This document shows, piece after piece, positions 12,457 through 30,703 of a stretch of 64,000 nt of DNA (positions within the stretch are counted from its first letter, which is position 1; every line of letters starts with the position of its first letter). A program made the position numbers and the translations under genes. The DNA comes from Pempheris klunzingeri (Eukaryota; Chordata; Actinopteri; Acropomatiformes; Pempheridae), in NCBI RefSeq assembly GCF_042242105.1, contig NC_092013.1:11525618-11589617 (forward strand), written 5' to 3'. A model generated the notes under the pieces. It had not been told where the DNA came from, searched no databases, and worked only from the letters and a program-made list of their open reading frames with translations.

Positions 12457-13974
12457 ATGATGGGGGGCTCATTCTGGATTTCGGAAGTGTTCAGAGCAAG
12501 GAGCTTTATCACAGCTCTACCTCTGGCTTTATTGCTGCCAACAGTGAGAGTCAGTGCACAGCTAAGCCCTCTGGACTGCCACAAGACTTGCGTGTGTGCC
12601 AGCAACATCATCAGCTGTTCCAAGATGAATATGACCACCGTCCCCACCGCTCTTCCACAATATACGGCTGTTCTGGACCTCAGCTTCAACTACATCACCA
12701 AGCTGCGTGCTGAGTGGACCCCTGTCAAACTCAGCAAACTGCACAGCCTGCTGCTCAGCCACAACGGCCTCACCTTCCTCTCCTCTGAGGCATTTGTGTA
12801 TGTGACAGGGCTCCGCTACCTGGACCTTTCCTCTAACGGCCTCCGCCTGCTGGACGAGTTCATTTTTGAGCCGCTGGAGCACCTGGAGGTGCTGCTGCTT
12901 TATAACAACCGCATCTCTCAGATTGATCGCTCTGCCTTCTCCAACCTCCTCAGCCTGCAGAGGCTCTACCTGAGCCACAACCAGATCTCACGCTTCCCCT
13001 TGGAGCTGGTGAAGGAGAGGAGCCGGCTGGAAACTCTTACGCTCCTGGATGTGTCCTCCAACCGAATCAAATCCCTGCCGCTCCATGAGCTTCAGGCTCT
13101 GCCTGCCTGGATCAAGAATGGCCTGTACTTCCACAACAACCCTCTGCCCTGCAGCTGTGAGCTGTATGATGTGGTGGGACGCTTGTACCTCAGGGAGCTC
13201 AGCTCTGCTACTGACTTTAAGGACAGTCACACCTGTGTGTTACCAGGCCCACAGAAAGAGAAAATGGCCTTACTGGATCTGGACAAGGCGTATTTGAACT
13301 GCAGTGAGGTCAAAATTACGGATAAAGAAACCTATCTGGACCAGTTCCTGGTCCTGGACTGTGATACCAAACACAAGGGCATGACGAAGAGCTGGGTGCT
13401 GCCTGGAAACATCCCAGTGCCTCCTGTGTACAAGACTGCTGTGATGCATTCTGATGGCAGCCTCCAGATTGGGCCCCTGAAGGTAGAGGACTCAGGGGTG
13501 TACACCTGCTTCGCCACCAGTGACTCCATCAATGAGACGCTGTATATAACTGTAATAGTGTATAATTCCACCATGAATGGTGGACTGGAGGGCTTAAAAA
13601 CAGCCTACACCACCCTGGTAGCATGTCTCATCAGTATCGTGATGGTGTTCATCTACCTCTACATGACGCCCTGCCGCTGCCCTTGTTGCCCAGGTCAGAG
13701 CCTTGAAAAAGACGCCAGCAGAGACAGCCTCCACTCTTCAACCGTTAGCGTCTCTCAGGCACAAGAGGAGGCAGGGCCAGAGAGAGTGGAGGATGGAGGC
13801 TTCCCCTACAGACATGTAGCCACCCTGCAACCCAAGGACCAGCTGGAGCAGAACGGGCGGTTGAACCCAATAGGCGAGGAAGAAGAGGAGTGGCAGGGGA
13901 ACAACAGGGAGAGACGGAGGTCTGACGCAGAGTCTGTCAGCTCTGCGTGCTCCGATACCCCCATGGTGGTGTAA
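12457..13974 (+). CDS. amigo1: Amphoterin-induced protein 1 (LRR-Ig cell adhesion molecule)
   Basis: This single-exon frame encodes 505 aa. AMIGO1 is a type I neuronal membrane protein that supports neurite growth and fasciculation by homophilic adhesion and is an auxiliary subunit of Kv2 channels. Visible features are an N-terminal hydrophobic signal segment (about 17-34), an LRRNT cysteine cluster at C41, C45, C47 and C54, about six leucine-rich repeats (70-220), an LRRCT block starting NPLPCSCELY (about 228-282), one Ig domain ending EDSGVYTC (about 300-365), and a membrane segment (about 382-402) followed by TPCRCPCC. The C-terminus SDAESVSSACSDTPMVV is nearly that of mammalian AMIGO1, as is ISRFPLELVKE in the repeats, which separates it from AMIGO2 and AMIGO3. 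Two ATGs stand in tandem; the second has the better start context, so the first two residues are uncertain. Confidence 0.95.
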   Translation: MMGGSFWISEVFRARSFITALPLALLLPTVRVSAQLSPLDCHKTCVCASNIISCSKMNMTTVPTALPQYTAVLDLSFNYITKLRAEWTPVKLSKLHSLLLSHNGLTFLSSEAFVYVTGLRYLDLSSNGLRLLDEFIFEPLEHLEVLLLYNNRISQIDRSAFSNLLSLQRLYLSHNQISRFPLELVKERSRLETLTLLDVSSNRIKSLPLHELQALPAWIKNGLYFHNNPLPCSCELYDVVGRLYLRELSSATDFKDSHTCVLPGPQKEKMALLDLDKAYLNCSEVKITDKETYLDQFLVLDCDTKHKGMTKSWVLPGNIPVPPVYKTAVMHSDGSLQIGPLKVEDSGVYTCFATSDSINETLYITVIVYNSTMNGGLEGLKTAYTTLVACLISIVMVFIYLYMTPCRCPCCPGQSLEKDASRDSLHSSTVSVSQAQEEAGPERVEDGGFPYRHVATLQPKDQLEQNGRLNPIGEEEEEWQGNNRERRRSDAESVSSACSDTPMVV

Positions 13975-16689
13975 AAGTCAGAGGCACGGCCTGCATGGTA
14001 AGACAGCGATGGCTCAGTCCATGTGACTGCTCCACAGAGATTTGTTTGCTTTGAGTGTGTGCAAGACTCAAAAGTTTAGCATCTCCCAAACAAAGTTAAA
14101 GCTTTAGTTGGCTCTCACGGCTGGTGGCACTGCTGCTGTAGCATGTACTGTTGATAGAAAATAAATTATCATTGCAATATCTTGATTAAAAACAACCCCA
14201 AAACCTTCAGATAATGCCTAGAAATGTAGCTACAACCTAAAATATTTTTGATGAATGTATTTATCTTAGTTGTCTTACAGGATTGAAATCATTATTTCTA
14301 TTGCTTAACTCTAATTATCTTTCAAAACAATGTAATTGATGCTCCTGTTATTTTCAATAGCAGCACTGCAAATAATTGGCTGGTCCTGCAAGAAAACTGC
14401 CACGCAAATAGAAATAAACAGACAGCATGAAAACATGTTTTTCCTCAGCATAGCTGGCTACTGAATGTGTTGAGGCTGCACTTTAAATAAAACAGATTTT
14501 TTTTTTTACGCACTGGAGATGGTGGGTCTACGGAGACTAAAAGCTTAAAAGACCTTGGACAGAAGCTGCTGCTTGAAAGAGAAGCTAATTTATATGCAGA
14601 GTTCACTTAATTATTACTGCAAGATGTTTGATATTTTTTGCTATGTCCTACATTCCTGTTTGGTTCTGTTGGCCTTTACAGGACATGATACTGTAAGGAT
14701 TACTCATATGCAATTTTAACTATTTATAAATATATTTATATTATTTTCGATTTGAGTGTGATCTAATGCTCAATAACATGTGTGTTTGCTGTAAATGACC
14801 TTCTGTTGAAGTGTTTTTAAATACTGCTTTGACACAGTCTGTCAACCTTGTATGCAGGTCTACTTTATCGTAATTACTATTAAATTAAGTTTGAATTGTT
14901 CCTCCACCACACTGAAAACATAATGAAATTTTCAGGTAGACCAGACGTCATCCATTACACACAATGACCACATACTATCAATGCCGCAGGTATTACTGAA
15001 ACTGATAACTGGTTGTTTACATCAATGTAAATACAATTATTGACAAGTAACAGACAAATGTATTTGTACATTTAAGGTGACACTGCAAAAAATATTGAAC
15101 AAAGAAACACAATTTTAATATTGATGAGACCCAGTTGTACAAAATGATTGAGTTCTAATTGTTTGACAAAGACTTTGATCCCCTGATTGCAACATATTTG
15201 CTCATTCTAGCCCAGTTTACTGTGCAAAGTGTCATCAGGAACTGAATCTCAGAATTAAATAGTGCATTAACATCACCTGTGGGGTCTCGTCCAGAAAAAT
15301 GAGCAGTATAATAAAATAAAGCCCATTTAAAGCTTAAAAAACCACAAGCTGTCATGTGTCAGTGCAGCCTTTGCAAATATTGCCCCCTGATGACGGATGT
15401 TATCCTCAGTTCTTTAGTTTGAACTGTTTTGAAAGAGTTAATCATGTTCAAAAATATTATAATGCGAATTCTAGTTTAGACTGGATGCATGGCAGCGAGC
15501 TCAAATTCCAAAAATAAACCCGCTGTGTTGTTTCGCTGCATTTAAAATGATATGTTCAGTGTGAGGCTCAGACTGGCAACATAAATGCACATCCTGCCAT
15601 ATTGGACAGTTACTAGCAGCCAGGAAGCATCACCCAGGGGAAACAACTGAGAGCGAGTACCATCTACTGAATGCTTCTGGGCATTAGAGCCCAACCCCGA
15701 ACAAATCAGCAAATGCCAGCCAGCCAGCAGTCTCATAAACACAGTCAGAAATAGCAGCTTGTAGTGCAGCCAACACAGGCTGCCTGACACATCTGAAATG
15801 TAAATATAGAAGCAGAAGTTTAACACATATTTATCTTAGTAACATTGCTAAAATTCCTTCAAATTGCCGATATTAGAGACTCACATCATAAATTGAATGG
15901 TGTCACCAGTATTGTATTTGCACACGTGGATATAAATCAGGAGAAAACAGGAGCTGGAGTCACATACAAATGACATCTTCACAAACAGAAATTCACTCTC
16001 TCTGTTGATGATGAATCACTGTCACATACTTTAAACAAATAGAAAAGTAATTACTCATACTGGTAAAGTAATAACTAATGATGATGATAAAAAAAAGTCT
16101 TTTAACTTAGCTGAGACTCAATAAATTCAGGCTGCACATGACAACAAAATACACCAATCACCTAAGCAATGTGCAGCAAATATACTTTGATTTGTATCCT
16201 TTCACTTCTCATGGTGCATTCTCAAGATAATTTAGATGAATTAACACCTTAATTAAATGTCTCTGTGTGAATTACAGCACTGTGGTCTAATGGCATTATA
16301 ATGTGGCTACATTATGAGGACCTTTACTGAATTGTATCTCTCTAAAGGGGCACATACAGTCTCTACTGTGCGCTAATGTTGTACCTATGTCTTTTTTCCT
16401 CATATAAAGTACATATAACCAAAGACTGAGTGACATGCTGAGAAGTAATAACCTACATGTTCAGTGTTTACAGTCAGTACAGTTATATTGTCATTTGAAT
16501 GTTGAAATTGCCTACTGTTTTTCTGTGTTAAGCCACAAACGTATTGTTTTAAGATATGCAATCCTGTATAAGGACTTCCTGTATTTCATTTTTTCTGGTA
16601 TATTATCTTGTCTATTATTGTATTGTTCCTGTATTTCATAAAGTACAAATATATGGCAATTAAGAGTCAATGATGTCCATTAATGTCCA

Positions 16690-16935
16690 TTAAAGCTGCA
16701 GTTACAGAACTTTTCAAAAATAAAGCAACAGTTTGGGCAACACACTTAATGGCTTTCTGGCAGAGAGTGAGATGACAGTATCGTTATCACTTTCATGTCT
16801 GTATGTTAAATATGGAGCTGCAACCAGCAGCTGCTTATCTTATCTTAGCATAAAGACTGGAAACAGGGGGAAACAGCTAGCCTGGCCTTGTCAGACGGTA
16901 TCACAGTCCACTTAGCAGCACCTCTGAAGTTCAGT
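16690..16935 (+). repeat. Dispersed teleost repeat fragment
   Basis: The text around AGCATAAAGACTGGAAACAG and GGGGAAACAGCTAGCCTGGC is one I recognise as a common interspersed repeat of teleost genomes. No terminal repeats or coding frame are visible, so the class is left open. Confidence 0.5.
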
Positions 16936-18328
16936 GCTCAAAATGACATATCAAAAAACAACCTTTTTGTGACAAGAAAACTCCAGGAACTAACTGGGCT
17001 CAGCCATGAAATAGTCCAGGACATAACCCCCCTTAATATTAGAACTTCTAATTTTTTCACTTTGGTTTTTGTATTGATTGCACAAAGAAGATGTGACAGA
17101 ACAGATATGATTAAAGCCTGTTTAGGCTTCAGTCAGCCAAGTAAGCATAGAGCTCCACTGGCCTCTGTTTCTGGATTACATTAATGAAACAGCCTTGCTC
17201 ACTTGAGGGTGAAATGGGAGACCACACACATCACTGGAGCAGAAACTGTTCACCCAGGGAGTCGTATTTATTGCACCTGTCCCTCAGACTTACTTTCTTC
17301 TGGCAGCATTCGTATTGCTAGCTTTTCACCCTTATTTGGGTTGATGACCCAATAAGAGAGCAGAGAGTGTTCTGGTCTGTATTCACTCTGCTCTGCCTGG
17401 TTAAGTCCAGAACAGAGCAGCCACTTGGATCGGTGTTATATTGCCCTCAAACAACCTGATGTTTGTCAAATTTAGGTCTTGTTTTTCAGTCATAAATGTT
17501 ATCTTGATGTTGTGTCCATGTAGCAGTTAGCGTGGTCATTATGTGGAACATGCTTCATCACATTTCCACACAGTGCAGCAAAGGGTGAGTCAGAGTTGAT
17601 TTTTTTGTAAAGAAGTTGGCCCATCCTCCTGACAGGAGCTGCAGTGTGAAACCTCACCTGCTGCCCTGCACCTACCCTGCAGGATGAATGATTGAAGAGG
17701 TCTGCAGGGACGTCCGCGCTCCCCATTTCAGTAGCTGCTCGTCTCGTGTTACTATGTTTACCCACACTGCATGCAGCACCAGCCAGGTGTGTGTAACTAG
17801 ATTTAATCACCTGGAAAATGCACTGCAGCAATGCAGCATTGAATGCAGTATTTCTTTATCAGAATGGTAAATGGAAATAAGTGTGTTCAGAAGAGGTATG
17901 AGAGGGTTAGTGATAGCTGATCTGTGTGTCAATGTGTTTAAATGAAAAAAAGCTGAATGAAGCATCCCCATTGGATATTAAATCAGAGATTATAATTAGA
18001 ACAGCCAAAAGAAAACCTCATATCACTGAACATCGCAGACACAGATGGCATGAATATAAGCCAGCGCCCGTTGACAATGAATGACTGGCATCTGCTTCTG
18101 CGTCTCAGAGACTGAATTCTAAGTAAGATGACTCATCCTCTCCTCAGACCCCTCCCAGGAGATGTGCAGCTCATAGAGCCCTCTGCCATCTAGTGGCCAC
18201 CAAAACACAGGTCCACATTGGAGGGTTGATTGTTGCCTTTAAGGAATATTATAGGAAGACTTTACATGCATTTGAATTCCCCCCTTTACAACAAAGACGT
18301 GCTGATTTTAAGGTCTGAAAGGCAATAT

Positions 18329-18334
18329 TTTATT
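18329..18334 (-). other. Poly(A) signal of the pepsinogen gene
   Basis: An AATAAA hexamer on the minus strand lies about 50 bases past the stop codon of the protease, a normal distance for a short 3' UTR. Confidence 0.6.
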
Positions 18335-18382
18335 AGTCAAAATAAAGGGACATTTTAAAGGGACGAGGCTCCTCACACGTTT

Positions 18383-24617
<6,235 letters not shown>

Positions 24618-24670
24618 TATTTCCACAGCGATTGACCCAATAAAGATCTGACACACGAGAGCAGGGGGTG

Positions 24671-24679
24671 TTTTATATA
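24671..24679 (-). promoter_or_regulatory. TATA box of the pepsinogen gene
   Basis: TATATAAAA on the minus strand lies about 55 bases upstream of the protease start codon, consistent with a short 5' UTR and a strong tissue-specific promoter. Confidence 0.65.
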
Positions 24680-26544
24680 TACAGAGAGCAAAACTAGCCT
24701 CAACTCCTCCTTTTTACAGTAACACTTATACAATTGAACTGATAAGAAACCACTTCACAGACCAGTGAATGGGTGAACTCAGATAAAAGAAACAAAAGGT
24801 GTATGCTTTTCATAATGCCCTTTAAACTAATGTCAATCAATGTATTGTTAAGAATATAACAGGAGTTTATTCAGTTCTTTATACAAAGTAAACACAGACG
24901 AGAAATCAGCATTTAATGTCAACACACTAATCACTTGTGAAATAAACAGCGACGTGTTAAGTTTGTTGAATGTAAATAGCCACGTTCTTCCTCTTCTTTT
25001 GACCTTTTCTATTAATAATTTATCTAAATTAACTGAATTATAAAGCCTCAAACTATATTAACATTGAAAATAAAAGATTTCACAACAGGTGATGAATGAT
25101 GCCAAAAAGCTATTTAATAAGTTTAGATAGCGTGTTTTGATCACATAATGATTAAATGCACAAAGCAGGTGAGGTTTGACCTTTCCCAGACTGTGTCCTC
25201 AAGGAGTTTCTATTGACTTTTCCCACCTACTGTGTGCTCACAGAACAATATGTATGTATGTATAAGACAGTGCCATTAAATGCAGCAACTTTAAAGCTCC
25301 GTCCGTACTGATAAATGTCGTGCTTTTAAATCCTTCTACAGAAGGTGGACAGTCTCTTTTCTTCTAGTTTCAGACCCATTCTTCACTCTGAGGGTGTTTT
25401 AAAGTGTTAGCGTCTGTTGGAAGAGTAAATGTCTGTAGAGCTAATGTTGTTAATATTAGTGAGAAGGAAGATTAATGTGCTATTATAAAGTCCTCACCTG
25501 CCAGCCGCGAATAAACTGGATAAGCTTATCGCATTATGCTTAAAAAATACTGATACAGTATCATTTCCCCCTCTAGGCTGCAGGTCTCCTGTTCATGTTC
25601 TCTGGTAGTTTAATATCGCTCCAAACGCCCATAAACCTCTACAGGACTGAGTCCAAAACTCTGAGCAGACAAACACGTCCTGTCATTTTAGAATCTGTGA
25701 ACACTCCGAGACACGTTTTCACTGAAACAGGATGGATGTCATGGGAAAAAAAAGACACAACGTCAGAATGTGTTTCAAGCCTTTATTCAAGCACAAATCC
25801 AGTGCAATTTACAGTGTTAATATGAAATACTGAAAGGTATAAATATGAGGAGTGCAAATTTAAATTGTACTCACCAAAGTGTAGTTTCTCTTGTCCCTGA
25901 ATGTGTGCTTGTGACTCCAGTGCTCACTAAAGCTCTACAGAGCTCGTTCAGTCACGCTGCAGGTAAAGAGTTAAGTCTTTTCTCGCCCCGATGCTGAGGT
26001 GAAAACCTGAAATACTCGACATTTGAATTATGACCAGCTCATGTTCATACACTTTCAAAATAAAAAAAAAAAAAAGTGTGGAGGAAAGAATAAGGTTCCA
26101 ATAACACCAAACTGTATTCACTACTGCATAATGATCTTTAACCCTAAATCTACACCATCCAAGAGACGGATTTTCTGATAGAGACTCTTTAAATCAAGTG
26201 CTCAAACTCTATAAAGTTAAGTTAAGTAAAGTGAAGCCAATTTTGTGTTGCTAAAGCCTCATACAGCCAACAAGTACCAACTTCATATCTTTGCTTGACC
26301 TCACAGTCGTATTTTGCGGTCTGCACATCATCTATAAACTGACCTTTATTGCTCCTGATTTTCCAACTCAAGCCTCGGGCGAAGGTAAAACACATTTAGT
26401 GTAAGGCTACTGTCAGAGCTGTCAGTAACATTTACATTTACACTGCAAAAAAACAGCCCCTCACGTACAGTAAACACACCTTTACTATGTATGTCAGCCA
26501 ACATTCCTAATCAAACTAATAAGTTATACTTTAACTACCCCAGA

Positions 26545-26820
26545 GGAGGTTATTCCACTGCTACTCAGCCTCTGTACTGCGCTCACTGTCTTGTTCACAC
26601 TCTGTCATAGTTGTTTACATCTATACTTATGTATATATTTACACTGTACATGGACCTTTTCTTGCTTAAGTTAAATGTGTGTTTACTTCGTTGTCCTCCC
26701 TTTTTGTCTGGTTATGTGACGGCAAAACAGGAGCAGTGGGAAAACTGAAGTCACATTCCTTGTATGTGTTCACGCACATATCGGCCAATAAAGCTGATTC
26801 TGATTCCGATCATTGCTGGT
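26545..26820 (+). mobile_element. LINE 3' UTR fragment
   Basis: The stretch ends in GGCCAATAAAGCTGATTCTG and a TGATTC-like tail, the usual 3' end of fish L2/Rex-type non-LTR elements. No coding portion remains. Confidence 0.5.
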
Positions 26821-27186
26821 GATGATTCAGGTTGTTCTCACCGTGTGGTTATAGGTCATAATATAGTTTTGGCATCATCTTCATCACACAAACACTAATT
26901 TATTTATTTTTTCTGATTTTTAACTATAATTTCAAAGGAAGTGAGATGGGCTAACAAAGTGAGATAGTTATGCGCAGATTCCCTGCCCCCGATGAAGCTC
27001 AGTGCTTGAAGATATAGTCCTTTTACCATCTTCTATTTGATCCTGTCTACTTGCACAGTTCTCCCATGCATATGTCATACTTTTTGATGCTTTACATAAT
27101 TTTGCAATTTCTTACAGCTAATGTATCAGAAACTGAGAATATTTGACCTCTAGTTTATCTTTCTATTTACTGACATTGAGCTATGA

Positions 27187-27373
27187 CCAGTGATGGATAA
27201 TAACTACATTTACATCAGTACTGTAATCAAATCACTAGATTTGTGGGGGAATAACGTAGTTTTTACTCCTTTAAGTGCATTTTATGGACTGCTTAAGGAA
27301 TACTAGAGTATTTTAGAGTGTGTAACTGCTCCTTTTGCCTTTGTAAAAGATCTGTGTTGCTCCCATCACTGCC
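27187..27373 (+). mobile_element. Short hAT-like MITE
   Basis: Terminal CAGTGATGG and its complement CCATCACTG bound about 190 bp. The interior includes ACTACATTTACATCAGTACT text akin to the other hAT-type fragments in the window. Confidence 0.45.
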
Positions 27374-30300
27374 TATGGCTCACTAGCATTGCTGCCTTTG
27401 CTGTTGAGATTTAGAGTTGCTGCTGCATAGATTCCTGGTGCCTTTGGGGTCAACGCTGCAAAATTATTTGTAATCTGACGAACAGAAAAGATAAAATGTA
27501 CCAAAGACAGAAGTTAAACCAGCAAAAGGAAAACGCAGTCCAAAGGAGAACCTCACTAAAATGTCATAAATTTTGTCTTTCCAATCGACATCTTTGACTG
27601 TCTCAATAATTGTGCAACCATGGGCATCAGGTTTTACGTAACATTTTTTTTGTCATTTTGCCATCTTTTCAGTCACTAATTAACTAGTACACAGGGCCTG
27701 GTATGTTTGTAGTAATCTTAAACATCTTAATACGTACCTAAGTCAGTAGTTCGGCCATCTTAATACTTTACCTGTGGAACAGGAGCAGGTACGTCTCACA
27801 GCTCCGGAAAAGTCGAGTCCCAGCAGCGGTACAGTGTGGGCAGCCAGGGAAGCCGCTCAGGTCCTTTTAGTTTGGAGCAGTGATGAGCAGGAACAGTGCC
27901 GTCTTTGTGATACACATCCTGCAGCAGATTTTCATATGCAGTTTGGCACAGAAGCTTTTTTTTTTTTAGTGTGCAACTCAGATCAACATATCAACTTATG
28001 ATTAGGATTCCCTGTACAGGCAATCTCTGTCTCCTCTGTAGCGTTTCCTTTCCGTTTCATGGCAAATAAAGCAGATGGTGTCTCACGGTCTCAACCTCTC
28101 CTCCGACACAGGATGAGACACATTTGAAGTCTGGCCCTAGCACAGAGATCTTCTTCAAAACTCCAAAAGCAAGAACAATTAGCAACTACACAAAAGAACA
28201 CTGCTCCTTCTCGAGACGGTGAGCCGACACCGTGTGTGCTGCTGGAGCCAGATGAGAAGAAGAAGACAGGGGGCCTTCAAACGCTGCCGTGGCTCAGCGC
28301 ACAGGCCGTCAGATGGAGATGCCCCCGGTGAGTTTGGAAGAACTTGGCGAGTGACAAACCAGACGGACGAGCACTGTGCTGGTTCTCAGCAACACCTCCA
28401 GACACACAAGCCAGAGGCGACTGAGGAATAAGCCGCGTATCTGAAGAGACGCGGTGACTCTTGCCTTGGACTGGGTAAAAAGTATTCTAGTACGGGCAAA
28501 TTTCAATCTGAGTGAAGGTCACACGGAAAGCTCTTCACAATGAGGTCATTCAACAAATGATGATCAACAAAATGAAAACACAAGAACTGAGAGGCTGACC
28601 TCCCGTGATTCTCACACTTCTTCTCCTTTCTGCTGCGAAGGCTCCTGCTGTCAAAGCGATAAAGCCTTTAGAGTTTGATAGACAACTCCAAGAACAGAAA
28701 AGGTCACAAAAGTTGTCTTCCGAGGCACTTGTGTTTCCCACGAAAGAGTAAATTTATTGAGACAAAATCAAGTGCATGTTGCACTCTGCGTTTTTTTTTT
28801 GACAGGTATACTTCTTAGGCCGATGAGCCCTGATGTTCTCCATTTCTCTCTCCAGATATCCTGAGTATACAGCACAAATCACTTTCTTTTTCCATTTGAA
28901 ACACAGTACTCAAATCAAAGCATGAAAAACAATCATTAACAGTCCTTTCAGAGGAAGGCGTGTAAGGCCACAGAGGAACGGCCTTCTCTCCTCTGATTCA
29001 GTCAGAGGGTTTTTTTTTTTTTTTTTCCACACAAGTCCACTGATAGCAGAGCAAAATTTTCTCTGTGCTCACAGACTCCTGACCAGCTATTAGCAATGTG
29101 CATGGCATACATATGGCTCTTCCTTTATAGGTTACAGCATCTTTTTTCCCCCAACAGTACATGCTTTGTTGGGGTAGTTATTATAATTTGTGGATTATCA
29201 CATAAGAAAAGGAAGAAGTGAATCAACCAATTACTGTTCAATTAGATTGAATGTGATGCCCAGAAAAGTACAATATAAAAAGGGGTGGACACAAAAGCAA
29301 CTGTGTATGATATACGGCCATTCAAAATGGACCAACACCACCTATTAGCTTCATGACATTCAGCTTTCAAGCACTGAATATCTGTGAGTTCCTGCTGGCT
29401 GGACAACAAATGCGATTTGAAAACATCATTTTAGGACAAATACGGATATTCTTCACTGTTTTCTGATGTTTAGACCAAATAATTAATTGACTGATTGAGA
29501 CAATCAGTAGCTTTATCAGTAATGAAAATAATCAGAAGTCTCAGTCCTAAATATTAGCTTTAAACATAATGCAGGTCAGTACAACAGCTTGGGGTGAGAA
29601 ATAAACACAGAGCTAAAAAATCTCTCTAACATCATTCCAACAAAACTAAACATGATTAGCTTTATAAAGACTGTGCTCTTTGCAGGGTTATTGTACTGAA
29701 CTGCATTATGATCAGGTGTTTGCCGCTTGTGTCCACCCCTGCATCCATGTACCAGAGCTGTAAAACAAACCGGATAAATTGCATTTCACCTTGTATTGTC
29801 ACATAACCTCAGAAAAGGGGCACTGATAAAGTAATTTGTTAAACTATATGACCCTTAAGGCTCTAAAGTATCTTAATATATCCAAAAGTACAATATGATA
29901 AATAGTCCATAATGCCAGATGCCAGGAGGACTGTTGCAATATTTCAGTGGAGCCGTTTTTCTGCACAATTTTCTTCAGCTTTAAGCAGGCCAAAAATAGA
30001 AAAGCCGTCATAATGAAACTCTGAATTGGGAAGTATTCAACATTTTTACCGGGTCAGCAAAAACTAATAACAGATGCTCATCTGGGATGTGCCAATTAAT
30101 GAGCAACGGGTAAAGCTTCAGAGCAAATAGATCTATTTCCTAAATCAAGAAAACATTTCTATGTACATTAATTTGATTTAATTATTTCATAGGCTGGCTG
30201 TACAAACACTATAGTACTACAAACCTGTTGACACTGACTGGTTAAACCTATGCTGAGGACAGATAAAATGAAGGCTATATACTCTGTTTTGGATTCTAGA

Positions 30301-30703
30301 CTCTTGTTTTGTTCTAGGCAGGCATTGTATGAAAGGACATAGAGGAATCTTTCTAAATGAGATAAGGCAACATATAGTATTGATTGACAGAACTGTAGCT
30401 TGCTTTGAAGTATTTTAAGCAGAGTACCCTTCAAGTAATGTACATTTATTTGATAACTAAATAGCAGAAGGCAGTACATCACCTGTATTAACGATCAAAT
30501 CCATCAATTTATCAAAAATGTATTCATTTCTATAAACTCTCATCAGGATGAGATACACGCAAACATGCAGGTTAGGGAACTTAAAATCAAACCCCTGTCA
30601 TTTCACTTCCTCTTACTTTGCTTTGTGACCATTACTTCTCCTAAACTCACAGTTTAACAGCTCATGAGTGTGAAAAGAGACATTTATTATTTGCATTTTT
30701 TTT

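Larger units (their letters stand above)
13975..18382. other. amigo1 3' UTR and intergenic sequence
   Basis: The first part is probably amigo1 3' UTR. AATAAA motifs occur near 14160, 14415 and 14487, and I cannot tell which is used. The rest shows no exon, only AT-rich sequence and one dispersed repeat near 16.7-16.9 kb. Confidence 0.5.
24680..30703. other. Intergenic region between pepsinogen and rbm15
   Basis: No coding exon is recognisable in about 6 kb. The part nearest rbm15 is probably its 3' UTR. An AATAAA on the minus strand at 30683-30688 lies only about 16 bases after the rbm15 stop, and others lie further off. A LINE tail and a hAT-like fragment are listed separately. I searched by eye for a second rbm15 coding exon (FGFQIGVRYEN-type) and did not find one. 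Confidence 0.5.

Noticed and set aside
12562-13230. Antisense frames of 80-138 codons across amigo1
   Set aside because: They are shadows of the high-GC LRR coding sequence on the other strand.
28219-28741. Arg-rich 70-aa frame and neighbours upstream of the pepsinogen gene
   Set aside because: Short, with no splice sites or family match. It could be UTR sequence, but there is no support.
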